Shown: positions 36,655 to 47,852 of the stretch, piece after piece
Layout: each line of letters opens with the position of its first letter
Numbering within the stretch: the first letter of the stretch is position 1
Notes under the pieces: model-generated
What the model saw: the letters and a program-made list of their open reading frames with translations, nothing else
The model's database searches: none
Told to the model about the DNA's origin: nothing
Program-made: the position numbers and the translations under genes
NCBI GenBank assembly: GCA_030066855.1
Contig: JASJAU010000041.1
Coordinates: forward strand, 1 to 59,913
Source of the DNA: Paracoccaceae bacterium
Lineage (GTDB): Bacteria > Pseudomonadota > Alphaproteobacteria > Rhodobacterales > Rhodobacteraceae
Length of the DNA: 59,913 bases
Reading direction: 5' to 3'

Positions 36655-36932
36655 CATGGTCGAACGCCGCGACGATAGCGCGACCCAGCGGCGCGTTGTT
36701 CATTTTGATCGTTGCTCCTTTTTCGTTGGCCTGGGAGACTAATCCCGTGGTTTCATTTGGCGAAACATTCATCTCTATCGAGGGATTCTGCTTGAAAGTG
36801 TGCTCCTGGAGTGACGGGACCTGAGCGAAGGGGCTAGCGTGGCATGAACCACCCGCAAGTCGTCACCGGTTCGTGACTCGTTAATCGAGATTGGCAGCGC
36901 GCCTGGCGGCCGGCAGCACGAAAGCGAGATCT

Positions 36933-37463
36933 ATGGCCGAGGACTTTGAGACAATGCTAACTGGCGGGCATCCGAACTCGCTGGGTCGAACCAAGGAGGT
37001 GGTCGAAATGGTCCTTGCCGATCCGGACCGGTTCGATGAGCTGTTTGGCTGCTACGCGAGCGAAGACGAGGTCGTGCGCCTCAGAACCTCGAACGCGGTG
37101 AAACGGGTGGAGGCCGCGCGGCATGACTTGCTTGTGCCCTAAATCGACCGGTTCATCGAAGAGATCGGGGCGCTCCATCAGGCGTCGGCGCAATGGACGC
37201 TGGCGCAGCTGTTCGACCGATTGTCAGGGGACATGAGCGCGCGCCAGAGTAAGGACGCGCTCGCCATCATGAAGCGCAATCTGGCGGAGCACGATGATTG
37301 GATTGTGCTCAACCACACGATCGAGACTTTAGGACTCTGGTCGCGCGAAGACTCGGACTTGAAGGCGTGGCTGACCCCTGAACTGAGGCGCCATTCGCGG
37401 GACGATCGGAAGTCCGTCGCGAAACGCGCAGCCAAATGGCTGCGCGCTCTGGGTTCCGAATGA
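36933..37463 (+). pseudogene. HEAT-like protein gene with one in-frame TAA
   Basis: From the ATG at 36933 the frame runs 69 codons, reaches TAA (37140-37142) and continues open in the same frame to 37463. Both halves read as one all-helical protein of about 175 residues (…EAARHDLLVP, stop, IDRFIEEIGALHQASAQW…). A change of one base, TAC or TAT to TAA, would explain it, the missing residue probably being tyrosine. The C-terminal half could restart at the ATG at 37221. The role of the intact protein is unknown. It ends 9 bp from convergent clpA. Confidence 0.75.
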
Positions 37464-37472
37464 GGGTCGCAT

Positions 37473-39794
37473 TTAGTCGGCGGTGAGCAACGGCGGTTTC
37501 TTCGACGAGATCCGCTTGGTTTTCTGCTCGATCCGAAGCTCGAGCTTGCCGTCCTTGACGCCAACTTTGACGATTCCGCCCTTGGCGAGCTTGCCGAAAA
37601 GCAGCTCTTCCGCCAGCGGCTTCTTGATTTCTTCCTGAATGACTCGCGCCAAAGGCCGTGCGCCCATCTTGTCGTCATAGCCCTTGTTCGCCAGCCATTC
37701 GGCGGCTGGACGGGTGAGTTCGATGTGAACGCCCCGGTCCATGAGCTGGGCCTCGAGCTGGAGCACGAACTTCTCGACGACCTGCAGGATGATCTCCTTG
37801 CCCAAAGGCGCGAAGCTGATCACCGCGTCCAGACGGTTGCGGAATTCCGGTGTGAAGGTCCGTTCGATCGCTTCGGTATCTTCGCCCTCGCGCCGGTCGC
37901 GGTTGAAGCCGATGGCGGCCCGCGCCAGTTCGGACGCTCCCGCGTTCGAGGTCATGATCAGGATCACGTTCCGGAAATCGACCTGCCGCCCGTTGTGGTC
38001 GGTAAGCTTGCCGTGGTCCATCACCTGAAGAAGGATGTTGAACACGTCCGGATGCGCCTTCTCGATCTCGTCGAGCAGGAGAACGCAATGCGGATGCTGG
38101 TCGACGCCATCGGTCAACAGACCACCCTGGTCGAAGCCTACATAGCCCGGCGGCGCGCCGATCAGGCGGCTGACGGCGTGTTTCTCCATGTACTCCGACA
38201 TGTCGAAGCGCAGAAGCTCCACACCGAGCGTGTCGGCAAGCTGCTTGGCGACCTCGGTCTTGCCGACGCCGGTTGGACCGGCGAAGAGGTAGTTGCCAAT
38301 CGGCTTCTCCGGCTCGCGGAGACCCGCGCGTGAGAGCTTGATCGCCGACGAGAGCGCCTCGATGGCACGATCCTGTCCGAACACCACGCGCTTCAAAGTC
38401 GCCTCGAGATCCTTCAGCACCGCCGCATCGTCCTTGGAGACGTTCTTCGGCGGGATGCGCGCGATCTTGGCGACCACGTTTTCGATCTGCGGCACGTCGA
38501 TGGTCTTGGCGCGCTCGTCTTCCGGCACCAGGTGCTGGGCGGCCCCGGCCTCGTCGATCACGTCTATGGCCTTGTCGGGCAGTTTCCGGTCATTGATGTA
38601 GCGCGCCGAAAGCTCGACCGCCGTCTTGATCGCGTCATCGGTGTATTCGACCGCGTGATGCTCCTCGAAGTAGGGTTTGAGGCCAAGGAGGATCTGGATC
38701 GAGTCGTCCACTGTAGGCTCGTTCACGTCGATCTTCTGGAACCGGCGGCTGAGCGCGCGGTCCTTCTCGAAATGCTGGCGGAACTCCTTGTAGGTGGTCG
38801 AGCCCATGCAGCGGAGCTTGCCGCCCTGAAGCGCGGGCTTCAGCAGGTTGGAGGCGTCCATCGCGCCGCCGGAGGTCGCGCCCGCGCCGATGACCGTGTG
38901 GATCTCGTCAATGAAAAGGATCGCGTCGGGATGCTCTTCGAGCTCGGCGACGACGGCTTTCAGCCGTTCCTCGAAATCGCCGCGATAGCGGGTGCCGGCC
39001 AGAAGCGCGCCCATGTCGAGCGAATAGATCGTGGCGCCCTGAAGCACTTTGGGCGTGGCCTTCTCGACGATTTTCTTAGCCAACCCCTCGGCGATCGCCG
39101 TTTTGCCCACGCCGGGATCGCCCACCAGTAGCGGGTTGTTCTTGCGGCGGCGGCAAAGCACCTGCACGCAGCGCTCTACCTCATGCTCCCGCCCGATCAG
39201 CGGGTCGACGTCGCCCTTCGTCGCCTTGGCGTTAAGGTCGACGCAATACTTGGCCAGCGCGGATTCCTTGCCTTCTTCCTCTGTCGAGGTTGCTTGCGCC
39301 TCCTCTTCCAGATCGCTCGCGCCGGAGACCGGCCGCGCCTCGCCAAAGGAGGGGTCCTTTGCGACACCGTGGGCGATGAAGTTTACCGCGTCATAGCGCG
39401 TCATGTCCTGCGCTTGGAGGAAGTAGGCGGCGTTCGATTCACGCTCGGCGAAGATCGCGACAAGCACGTTGGCCCCGGTCACTTCTGACCGGCCGGAAGA
39501 TTGCACATGGATCGCCGCGCGCTGGATCACCCGCTGGAAGGCAGCGGTCGGAACGGCCTCGGACCCTTCGACTTCGGTCACAAGGGTCGAGAGATCGTCG
39601 TCGATGAACTCGTTGAGGGTCTTGCGAAGCTCCTCAAGATCGACCGAGCAGGCCTGCATGACCTTTGCCGCGTCCGGCTCGTCCACAAGGGCGAGGAGCA
39701 GATGCTCCAATGTGGCGAGCTCGTGGCGGCGCGAATTGGCGATCGCCAGCGCCGCGTGGATCGCGTCTTCGAGCGTTTTCGAAAAAGATGGCAC
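37473..39794 (-). CDS. clpA: ATP-dependent Clp protease ATP-binding subunit ClpA
   Basis: The 773-residue unfoldase feeds substrates to ClpP. The N-terminal Clp_N domain covers about 1-145. AAA+ domain 1 has Walker A GDPGVGKT (215-222) and Walker B ILFIDEIH. Domain 2 has Walker A GPTGVGKT (496-503) and LLLDEIEKAH. The C-terminal ClpB_D2-small domain ends in a basic tail. In many alphaproteobacteria the adaptor gene clpS is next door; it is not in this window. Confidence 0.97.
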   Translation of the reverse strand: MPSFSKTLEDAIHAALAIANSRRHELATLEHLLLALVDEPDAAKVMQACSVDLEELRKTLNEFIDDDLSTLVTEVEGSEAVPTAAFQRVIQRAAIHVQSSGRSEVTGANVLVAIFAERESNAAYFLQAQDMTRYDAVNFIAHGVAKDPSFGEARPVSGASDLEEEAQATSTEEEGKESALAKYCVDLNAKATKGDVDPLIGREHEVERCVQVLCRRRKNNPLLVGDPGVGKTAIAEGLAKKIVEKATPKVLQGATIYSLDMGALLAGTRYRGDFEERLKAVVAELEEHPDAILFIDEIHTVIGAGATSGGAMDASNLLKPALQGGKLRCMGSTTYKEFRQHFEKDRALSRRFQKIDVNEPTVDDSIQILLGLKPYFEEHHAVEYTDDAIKTAVELSARYINDRKLPDKAIDVIDEAGAAQHLVPEDERAKTIDVPQIENVVAKIARIPPKNVSKDDAAVLKDLEATLKRVVFGQDRAIEALSSAIKLSRAGLREPEKPIGNYLFAGPTGVGKTEVAKQLADTLGVELLRFDMSEYMEKHAVSRLIGAPPGYVGFDQGGLLTDGVDQHPHCVLLLDEIEKAHPDVFNILLQVMDHGKLTDHNGRQVDFRNVILIMTSNAGASELARAAIGFNRDRREGEDTEAIERTFTPEFRNRLDAVISFAPLGKEIILQVVEKFVLQLEAQLMDRGVHIELTRPAAEWLANKGYDDKMGARPLARVIQEEIKKPLAEELLFGKLAKGGIVKVGVKDGKLELRIEQKTKRISSKKPPLLTAD

Positions 39795-39868
39795 GCTCCG
39801 TGCTCCTTACTACAAGGGTCGGGAGGGGGTTCTCGGCCCCGTCCAGACCGTGGCCTCTTAGTCTTAGA

Positions 39869-39888
39869 GTTCGGTTAGTTTTCCGAAC
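39869..39888. promoter_or_regulatory. Inverted repeat upstream of clpA
   Basis: GTTCGG (39869-39874) and CCGAAC (39883-39888) face each other across 8 bp, about 75 bp upstream of the clpA start and inside its leader/promoter region. On the clpA strand the sequence CTTGAA lies just before it. It could be an operator or an mRNA hairpin. Confidence 0.3.
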
Positions 39889-39973
39889 CTTCAAGACTTT
39901 TTTCTTCACGACGGGTCACATTTTCCGTGTTTGGGACATGGAACCACTGAATGTGGCGCAAAATGTGGCGGTG

Positions 39974-40735
39974 TCAGAATGAATCCTTGCGGCGGCGGAT
40001 CTCGGCGAAAACCCGTGCGTCGCTCTCTCCGTCCATATCTAGGCGGGTTTTCACGCTCTGCAATCCCGCGCGGAGGAACGGGTTGGTGTCGAGCTCCAGC
40101 TGGAGTGTAGAGGGAACGGTCGGCTGACCCTGCGCCCGCGCCGAGTTGATGTCTGCAGACCGCCAGGCTAGCGCCGTGCTTTCCGGTTCGATCGTCTTGG
40201 CGAAAGCGGCGTTTGCAGCCGTGTACTCGTGGCCGGAGCAGACGAGCGTTTCCGGTGGCAGGGCGGCCAGTTTGGAGAGCGACGCCCACATCTGGTCTGC
40301 CGTGCCCTCGAACAACCGCCCGCAGCCAAGCGCCATCAGGCTGTCCGCCGTGAACACCGCTCCCGCATCGGCCACGTAGAAGGCGATGTGCCCGACCGTG
40401 TGGCCGGGGACGTCCATCACCCGGACCGTCGCGCCGGCGAAGTCGAAGGTCTCTTCATCGCCATGCGACTGATCGAGGGGCGGCAGTCGAGCGGCATCCG
40501 CCGTCGCGCCCCGGACCAGCGAGCCGTATTTGGCCCGGAGCTCTTCCACCCCGCCGATGTGATCACTATGGTGATGGGTGATCCAGATCTCATCCGCCGA
40601 CCACTCGCGCAACTCCAAAGCCGCGACGATCGGCGCGGCCTCAGGTACGTCGACCACCGCTGTCTTTCCATCGCCATGCAGCAAGAAGGCGTAGTTGTCG
40701 GACAGGCACGGGACGGTGATCAGGTCGAAGGGCAT
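39974..40735 (-). CDS. gloB: Hydroxyacylglutathione hydrolase (glyoxalase II)
   Basis: GloB hydrolyses S-lactoylglutathione in methylglyoxal detoxification. From the ATG at 40735 the product is 253 residues, the family norm, and begins MPFDLITVPCLSDNYAFLLH. The metal motif THHHSDHIGG is intact, with further ligands in VPGHTVGHIAFY, FTADSLMALGCGRLFEG and CSGHEYTAANA. A frame extending 21 codons upstream is not needed. It diverges from a methyltransferase gene. Confidence 0.95.
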   Translation of the reverse strand: MPFDLITVPCLSDNYAFLLHGDGKTAVVDVPEAAPIVAALELREWSADEIWITHHHSDHIGGVEELRAKYGSLVRGATADAARLPPLDQSHGDEETFDFAGATVRVMDVPGHTVGHIAFYVADAGAVFTADSLMALGCGRLFEGTADQMWASLSKLAALPPETLVCSGHEYTAANAAFAKTIEPESTALAWRSADINSARAQGQPTVPSTLQLELDTNPFLRAGLQSVKTRLDMDGESDARVFAEIRRRKDSF

Positions 40736-40797
40736 GGCAATGGCTCTCGTTCCGGGTATGGTTTGCCTGAGTTTGGAACACCGGGGCAGGTTCGGCA

Positions 40798-41544
40798 ATG
40801 CACCTCGACGTGCTCGACCTTCGCACGTTCTATTACAAGACCCAGCTCGGTCGCTCCGCGCAGCGGGCCGTGCGCGAGCAGATGCTTTCGCTCTGGCCCG
40901 ACGTTCACGCGCAAACGGTCGTGGGGTTCGGCTTCGCTAACCCGCTTTTGCGCCCGTACCTCGACAGCGCTCGCCGCGTGATCGCTCTCATGCCAGGTCA
41001 GCAAGGCGTGATGCCCTGGCCACAGGACGGCCGCAACCTATCGGTCCTGTGCGAGGAGACACTCTGGCCGCTGGAAAGCGATTCCGCGCACAAGCTGGTC
41101 GTAATGCACGGGTTGGAGACAAGCGAGAACCCCACCGACCTTTTGGATGAGTGCTACCGCGTGCTTCAGCCCGAGGGCCGAGGACTGTTCATAGTACCGA
41201 ACCGCGCCGGACTCTGGTCGCGGCGCGACCGGACGCCGTTCGGCTTTGGCCGCCCCTATTCGCTCGGTCAGCTCGAGGCGCAGCTCAGGACGATCGGCCT
41301 GATCCCCGAGCGGCACGTGGCGGCTCTTTTCCAGCCGCCCACGGAGAAACCGTTCTGGCTCAAGACCGGCAGGATGTGGGAGAAGATGGGGCGTCAACTT
41401 TCCAACAGGTACGCGGGCGGGGTCCTGATGGTCGAAGTGACCAAACAGGTGCCCGCGCCGCCACGCCCAGGGCTCAGGGAAGCCGTTCGAAGACCGCTCA
41501 GGGTGCTGGACGGGCTGACTCAGCCGGAGCCGAAACCGGTCTGA
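40798..41544 (+). CDS. Class I SAM-dependent methyltransferase family protein
   Basis: The 248-residue product starts [20 protein letters not shown] and has a weak Rossmann-like core ([16 protein letters not shown]) with the later motif [20 protein letters not shown] typical of methyltransferases. The substrate is unknown. The gene is divergent from gloB (62 bp), an arrangement I believe is conserved in related genomes. Confidence 0.8.
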   Translation: MHLDVLDLRTFYYKTQLGRSAQRAVREQMLSLWPDVHAQTVVGFGFANPLLRPYLDSARRVIALMPGQQGVMPWPQDGRNLSVLCEETLWPLESDSAHKLVVMHGLETSENPTDLLDECYRVLQPEGRGLFIVPNRAGLWSRRDRTPFGFGRPYSLGQLEAQLRTIGLIPERHVAALFQPPTEKPFWLKTGRMWEKMGRQLSNRYAGGVLMVEVTKQVPAPPRPGLREAVRRPLRVLDGLTQPEPKPV

Positions 41545-41600
41545 CCAGGCGTTTCCGACAGGATTCCCCACGCGCGAGGGTGTGCAATCCGTCGCACCTC

Positions 41601-41645
41601 ATTCCAACCCTTTGGAATCATTGAGTTGAGCCCTTGTCCACAAGG
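41601..41645. repeat. Two short palindromes upstream of the atp operon
   Basis: ATTCCAA/TTGGAAT (41601-41618, 4-nt loop) and CCTTG/CAAGG (41632-41645, 4-nt loop) lie in the 245-bp gap between the methyltransferase gene and atpH. Neither is followed by a T-tract. They may be an mRNA leader structure or operator half-sites of the operon. Nothing else was recognised in this gap. Confidence 0.4.
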
Positions 41646-41789
41646 CGCCGTACGTCCTTGCGGGTGCAGCATGCGTCTGCTACACGACCGCAAATTCGGC
41701 AGCCGGGTCATTGGCCGGGCAGCCGCCACTTGTGACCGGCGCGGGGGAACCGGCAGGGCACATCCGGAAACAACGGCGAAGGGAACCAC

Positions 41790-42347
41790 GTGTCGGAATC
41801 TGCGTCTCTTTCCACCGGCATCGCGTCTCGCTATGCGACGGCGGTGTTTGAACTCGCCAAAGACGGCAACGAACTGGACGCGCTGGAAAGCGATGTTGAC
41901 GCGCTCGACGCCGCCCTTGCCGACAGCGAGGACTTCCGCGACCTGATCTCGAACCCGATCTACTCCCGCGATGCGCAAAGCGCCGCCGTCGCCGCTATTG
42001 CCGGAAAAATGGGATTGAGCGCGACCGTCACCAACACGATGAAGCTGATGGCGTCCAAGCGCCGGCTATTCGTACTCCCGCATCTCGTCCTCGTCCTCAA
42101 GGACATCATCGCCGATGAGAAGGGTGTCGTGACTGCCGAAGTGCAGGCCGCTCGCGCGCTCAGCGATGACCAGTCCGCCGCGCTCGCCGCCGCCCTGAAA
42201 GAGACGGTCGGCAAGGACGTCACCATGAAAGTTTCCGTCGATGAAAGCCTCATCGGCGGTCTGATCGTTAAAGTGGGCTCGAAGATGATCGATACCTCGA
42301 TCCGTTCAAAGCTCGCCGCCCTCCAGAATACCATGAAAGAGGTCTGA
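41790..42347 (+). CDS. atpH: F1 ATP synthase subunit delta
   Basis: The 185-residue stator subunit is the first gene of atpHAGDC. It starts at a GTG with AAGGGAA just upstream. Family features are [19 protein letters not shown]-like N-terminal helices and the C-terminal [20 protein letters not shown]. The alpha subunit gene follows 3 bp after the stop. Confidence 0.97.
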   Translation: MSESASLSTGIASRYATAVFELAKDGNELDALESDVDALDAALADSEDFRDLISNPIYSRDAQSAAVAAIAGKMGLSATVTNTMKLMASKRRLFVLPHLVLVLKDIIADEKGVVTAEVQAARALSDDQSAALAAALKETVGKDVTMKVSVDESLIGGLIVKVGSKMIDTSIRSKLAALQNTMKEV

Positions 42348-42350
42348 TAG

Positions 42351-43889
42351 ATGGCAATCCAGGCAGCCGAAATCTCGGCAATCCTCAAAGACCAAATTAA
42401 GAACTTCGGCCAGGAAGCCGAGGTTGCCGAAGTCGGCCGCGTGCTGAGCGTTGGAGACGGAATTGCCCGTGTCTATGGTCTCGACAACGTGCAGGCCGGC
42501 GAGATGGTCGAGTTTCCGGGCGGCATCATGGGAATGGCGTTGAACCTCGAAAGCGACAACGTCGGCATCGTTATCTTTGGCGACGACCGCGACATCAAAG
42601 AAGGCGACACCGTTAAGCGGACGAACGACATCGTGTCGGTCGGTGTGGGCGACGCGCTTCTGGGCCGCGTTGTAGATGCATTGGGCAACCCGATCGACGG
42701 CAAGGGCCCGATCGAGACCAAGGACAACAGCGTCGCCGACGTGAAGGCGCCGGGCATTATCCCGCGCAAATCGGTGCACGAGCCAATGGCGACCGGCCTC
42801 AAGGCCATCGACGCCATGATCCCGATCGGCCGTGGCCAGCGCGAGCTGATTATCGGCGACCGCCAAACCGGCAAGACCGCCGTCGCGCTTGACGCCATAC
42901 TCAACCAGAAATCCTACAACGACGCTGCCGGAGACGACGAATCCGTCAAGCTCTACTGCATCTACGTTGCTGTAGGTCAGAAGCGTTCGACCGTGGCGCA
43001 GCTCGTGAAGCGCCTCGAAGAAACCGGCGCCATTGACTACTCGATCGTCGTGGCCGCGACTGCTTCGGACCCTGCGCCGATGCAGTATCTCGCGCCCTAC
43101 ACCGCGACGGCGATGGCCGAGTTCTATCGCGACAACGGGCGCCATGCGCTGATCATCTACGATGACCTTTCCAAACAGGCCGTCGCCTATCGCCAGATGT
43201 CGCTTCTTCTTCGCCGTCCGCCGGGCCGCGAAGCCTACCCGGGCGACGTTTTCTACCTGCACTCGCGCCTGTTGGAGCGTTCGGCCAAGCTGAACGAAGA
43301 CAATGGCGGCGGCTCCCTGACGGCGCTGCCGATCATCGAGACCCAGGGCGGCGACGTGTCCGCGTTTATTCCGACCAACGTGATCTCGATCACCGACGGT
43401 CAGATCTTCCTCGAAACGGAGCTCTTCTATCAGGGCATCCGTCCTGCCGTGAACACCGGTCTCTCAGTTTCGCGGGTGGGCTCGTCGGCTCAGACCTCGG
43501 CTATGTCATCGGTCGCAGGTCCCGTCAAACTGTCGCTGGCGCAGTATCGCGAGATGGCGGCGTTCGCCCAATTCGGCTCCGACCTCGACGCCGCGACCCA
43601 GCGCCTCCTGAACCGGGGCGCGCGTCTGACCGAGCTCATGAAGCAGCCGCAGTACTCGCCGCTGACCAACGCCGAAATCGTCGTGGTAATCTTTGCGGGC
43701 ACGAACGGCTTCCTCGACGCTATGGACCTTGGCGATGTGGCGCGGTTCGAGAAGGGTCTTCTCAACCACATGCACACCAAGCATTCGGACGTGATGGACT
43801 GGATTTCGAACGAGGACCCGAAAATCAAAGGTGACGCCGCCGACAAGCTGAAGGCCGCCATCGAAGATTTCGCCAAGGACTTCTCGTAA
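42351..43889 (+). CDS. atpA: F1 ATP synthase subunit alpha
   Basis: The 512-residue non-catalytic nucleotide-binding subunit has P-loop GDRQTGKT and the alpha signature [17 protein letters not shown]. The N-terminal helix ([19 protein letters not shown]) contacts delta. It is the normal length and sits between atpH and atpG. Confidence 0.99.
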   Translation: MAIQAAEISAILKDQIKNFGQEAEVAEVGRVLSVGDGIARVYGLDNVQAGEMVEFPGGIMGMALNLESDNVGIVIFGDDRDIKEGDTVKRTNDIVSVGVGDALLGRVVDALGNPIDGKGPIETKDNSVADVKAPGIIPRKSVHEPMATGLKAIDAMIPIGRGQRELIIGDRQTGKTAVALDAILNQKSYNDAAGDDESVKLYCIYVAVGQKRSTVAQLVKRLEETGAIDYSIVVAATASDPAPMQYLAPYTATAMAEFYRDNGRHALIIYDDLSKQAVAYRQMSLLLRRPPGREAYPGDVFYLHSRLLERSAKLNEDNGGGSLTALPIIETQGGDVSAFIPTNVISITDGQIFLETELFYQGIRPAVNTGLSVSRVGSSAQTSAMSSVAGPVKLSLAQYREMAAFAQFGSDLDAATQRLLNRGARLTELMKQPQYSPLTNAEIVVVIFAGTNGFLDAMDLGDVARFEKGLLNHMHTKHSDVMDWISNEDPKIKGDAADKLKAAIEDFAKDFS

Positions 43890-43917
43890 GACGACGACCG
43901 GAAGGAGGACAGGGTAG

Positions 43918-44796
43918 ATGCCCAACCTCAAAGATCTGAAGAACCGGATCAACTCGGTCAAGTCGACCCGGAAGATCACCCAGGCGATGCAGATGGTCGC
44001 CGCGGCCAAACTCCGGCGTGCGGAAGAGGCGGCATCAGCGGCCCGGCCATATGCCGAGCGTTTCAACGCCGTGATGGGCGAGCTCGCGGCGTCGGTCGGT
44101 GATGGCGATGGAGCGCCCAAGCTCCTCGCGGGTACCGGCAGCGACCAGGTACAGCTTCTGATCGTGATGACGGCCGAACGCGGTCTGTGCGGCGGCTTCA
44201 ACTCGTCGATCGTGAAGCTCGCCAAGGCGCATGCCGAGCGGCTGCAAGGCTCTGGAAAGACGGTGAAAATTCTCACCGTTGGAAAAAAAGGCCGCGAGCA
44301 ACTGCGCCGCGAGTGGGAAGACAACCTGATCGGTCATGTCGATCTGTCGGACGTGAAAAAGCTTGGCTACGGCAACGCGCAGAGCATCGCCGAAGACGTG
44401 CTGGCCCGCTTCGACGCCGAGGAATTCGACGTAGCGACCATTTTCTTCTCGGAGTTCGAAAGCGTCATCAGCCAGATCCCGAAGGCCGTTCAAATCGTGC
44501 CCGCGAGCTTCGAGGCGGACGACGCGGACTCGGGCGGTTCGACATTCCACGAATACGAGCCAAGCGAAGAAGAGATCCTCGCGGATCTCCTGCCACGCGG
44601 TGTTGCTACGCAACTCTTCTCGGCGCTTCTGGAGAACGCGGCGTCCGAGCAGGGCGCGCGTATGAGCGCCATGGACAACGCGACGCGAAACGCGGGCGAG
44701 ATGATTGAAAAACTGACGATCGAGTTCAACCGGACCCGTCAGGCGGTCATCACCAACGAGCTTATCGAAATCATTTCGGGCGCCGAGGCGCTCTAA
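43918..44796 (+). CDS. atpG: F1 ATP synthase subunit gamma
   Basis: The 292-residue rotor shaft subunit has the N-terminal [20 protein letters not shown], the core [16 protein letters not shown] and the C-terminal helix signature [21 protein letters not shown] purine-rich GGAAGGAGGA site lies upstream of the ATG. Confidence 0.98.
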   Translation: MPNLKDLKNRINSVKSTRKITQAMQMVAAAKLRRAEEAASAARPYAERFNAVMGELAASVGDGDGAPKLLAGTGSDQVQLLIVMTAERGLCGGFNSSIVKLAKAHAERLQGSGKTVKILTVGKKGREQLRREWEDNLIGHVDLSDVKKLGYGNAQSIAEDVLARFDAEEFDVATIFFSEFESVISQIPKAVQIVPASFEADDADSGGSTFHEYEPSEEEILADLLPRGVATQLFSALLENAASEQGARMSAMDNATRNAGEMIEKLTIEFNRTRQAVITNELIEIISGAEAL

Positions 44797-46239
<1,443 letters not shown>

Positions 46240-46248
46240 GGAGCCAAG

Positions 46249-46656
46249 ATGGCTGACACGATGCAATTTGACCTTGTCTCGCCCGAGCGCCGCCTGCTCT
46301 CGGGTGACGCAAAGGCGGTGCGCATTCCAGGCGCGGACGGCGACATGACGGCGATGCCAGATCATGCGCCGACGGTGACCACTCTGCGTCCGGGTGTGCT
46401 GACGGTTGAGATGGACGGCGGCGAGCAAGCGTTCGCGGTCACCGGCGGTTTCGCACAGATCTCCGCCGAGGGCACGACAGTGCTGGCCGAAGAAGCGTTG
46501 CCGACAGGCGAAGTGACCGCCGAGTTTCTTAACGAACGCGTCGAAAAGGCGAGCGCGGCGCGGGACGCGGCTAGCGGCGCGGATCTTGATCTGGCCACCA
46601 AGCGGGTCGAAGACCTCAAGGCTCTTGGCGCCCAGATCGGCGTCTCCGCCGGCTAG
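46249..46656 (+). CDS. atpC: F1 ATP synthase subunit epsilon
   Basis: The 135-residue subunit has the N-terminal beta-sandwich (QFDLVSPERRLLSGDAKAVR; MTAMPDHAPTVTTLRPGVL) and a short C-terminal helical part. It ends the operon just before a terminator. The F0 genes are not in this window, as usual for alphaproteobacteria with split operons. Confidence 0.97.
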   Translation: MADTMQFDLVSPERRLLSGDAKAVRIPGADGDMTAMPDHAPTVTTLRPGVLTVEMDGGEQAFAVTGGFAQISAEGTTVLAEEALPTGEVTAEFLNERVEKASAARDAASGADLDLATKRVEDLKALGAQIGVSAG

Positions 46657-46677
46657 AATCCCAAGTTATCGAAAGAA

Positions 46678-46706
46678 AACGCGGTCCGTCGGGGCCGCGT
46701 TTTTCG
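46678..46706 (+). terminator. Rho-independent terminator of the atp operon
   Basis: The stem AACGCGGTC / GGCCGCGTT (with one G-T pair) and a 6-nt loop are followed by a T-rich tail (TTTTTCG). It begins 22 bp after atpC and ends just before the convergent membrane-protein gene. Confidence 0.85.
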
Positions 46707-46719
46707 TTTGGAAGTTGTT

Positions 46720-47163
46720 TCAGATTGCTCGGAGAAACAGTCCCACGAACGACACGGCGCCCCAAAGCGCGATAACTGGCAGAACGATCCAGTACTGGTG
46801 TTCCTTCGGGAGGTCCCAATTCTCTTTGCCCCGCGCCGCCGCCACGGACCAAAGGCACACAATCGGCCAGTAGACCGTCATTCCAAGCACTGCGGCCAGA
46901 AGAAGGTTGCCGCCGTCCGCGCCTAGCGCATGGAGGATAAGAGCGATCCCCAGTAAGGGCGCGTAGATTACGAGATCCGCACCGCAGAAGCCCTTGAAGA
47001 ATGCCACGCCAACCTCGGTGACCCGCTCGGCGGGCTCCTGCGTGCCCATCCGGACGCCGATGCTGTAGTCGACTACTGGAAGGCATTGGGCAATCACCAG
47101 ATAGACGAACAGGAACCACCCTGGGATTTGGATGAACCAGTACAGCAGCCATGTTCCGGACAT
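46720..47163 (-). CDS. Small integral membrane protein, unknown function
   Basis: From the ATG at 47163 (GAGAGGG upstream) the product has 147 residues, starting MSGTWLLYWFIQIPGWFLFV, and four likely membrane helices. A longer frame adds 24 residues without support. No family was recognised. It converges with the atp operon. Confidence 0.7.
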   Translation of the reverse strand: MSGTWLLYWFIQIPGWFLFVYLVIAQCLPVVDYSIGVRMGTQEPAERVTEVGVAFFKGFCGADLVIYAPLLGIALILHALGADGGNLLLAAVLGMTVYWPIVCLWSVAAARGKENWDLPKEHQYWIVLPVIALWGAVSFVGLFLRAI

Positions 47164-47330
47164 GCGCAACCCTCTCGAAACCAATTGTCGTGCGAGCCTA
47201 TCGGCGAGAAAAAAGGCGGCATTGATGCGGCGCAAGCCGCCGCGTCAGGCGCCTGCGCTGCAGAGAGAGGCTCAGGCTACGCCATAGTCCTGCGCGATTG
47301 TGCTATAGTGCCCGAAAAAGGGGAAATCTT

Positions 47331-47792
47331 ATGCATGCCGGACACTGCGGTTGCGGTGCCGTCACTTATGTGATGAACGCCGATCCGATAATCGTGCATT
47401 GCTGCCATTGCTCTGAATGCCAGCGCCAGACTGGTTCGGCCTTCGTACTGAACGCCCTCGTCGAATCGGAGCACCTGACCGTCGAGGGGCCGACTCGCGA
47501 GGTTACTCTCCCGACGCCGAGCGGAAACGGGCAGGCGATTACCCGATGCGCCGAATGCGGGGTCGCCGTGTTCAGCAGCTACCTGATCCGCAAAGGCCGA
47601 CTCAGGTATATCCGCGTCGGGACGCTGGACGACCCGAACGCATGCCCGCCCGATGTCCACATTTTCACGTCCTCCAAACAGGAGTGGCTGTCGCTCGAGG
47701 GCGACATTCCCGTCTTCGAGGAGTTCTACAATCCTGCCAGGGACATGCCTCCGGGGGCGTTCGCGCGCTGGAAGGCGATGTTCGGCGGTTGA
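47331..47792 (+). CDS. GFA-family zinc protein (glutathione-dependent formaldehyde-activating enzyme/centromere protein V)
   Basis: The 153-residue product has the Cys pattern of the GFA/CENP-V fold: HCGCGAVTY, CCHCSECQRQTGS and RCAECGVAVFS. The ATG at 47331 has AGGGG upstream and a TATAGT box (47304-47309) at the right place. The biochemical role of most family members is unknown. The stop is embedded in a 9-bp hairpin (47784-47807). Confidence 0.88.
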   Translation: MHAGHCGCGAVTYVMNADPIIVHCCHCSECQRQTGSAFVLNALVESEHLTVEGPTREVTLPTPSGNGQAITRCAECGVAVFSSYLIRKGRLRYIRVGTLDDPNACPPDVHIFTSSKQEWLSLEGDIPVFEEFYNPARDMPPGAFARWKAMFGG

Positions 47793-47807
47793 GGTCTTTC
47801 AACCGCC
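47784..47807. repeat. 9-bp hairpin spanning the GFA stop codon
   Basis: GGCGGTTGA and TCAACCGCC are perfect inverted repeats separated by 6 nt; the TGA at 47790-47792 is the GFA stop. There is no T-tract, so it may stabilise the mRNA 3' end or act with Rho. Confidence 0.5.
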
Positions 47808-47852
47808 GGCGGGCTCGTCCATAAGGCGGCGACCCCGCTGCCGGAGACCGAC

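Noticed and set aside
37140-37142. Recoding of the in-frame stop as selenocysteine or pyrrolysine
   Set aside because: The codon is TAA; those residues use TGA and TAG, and no recoding element is apparent.
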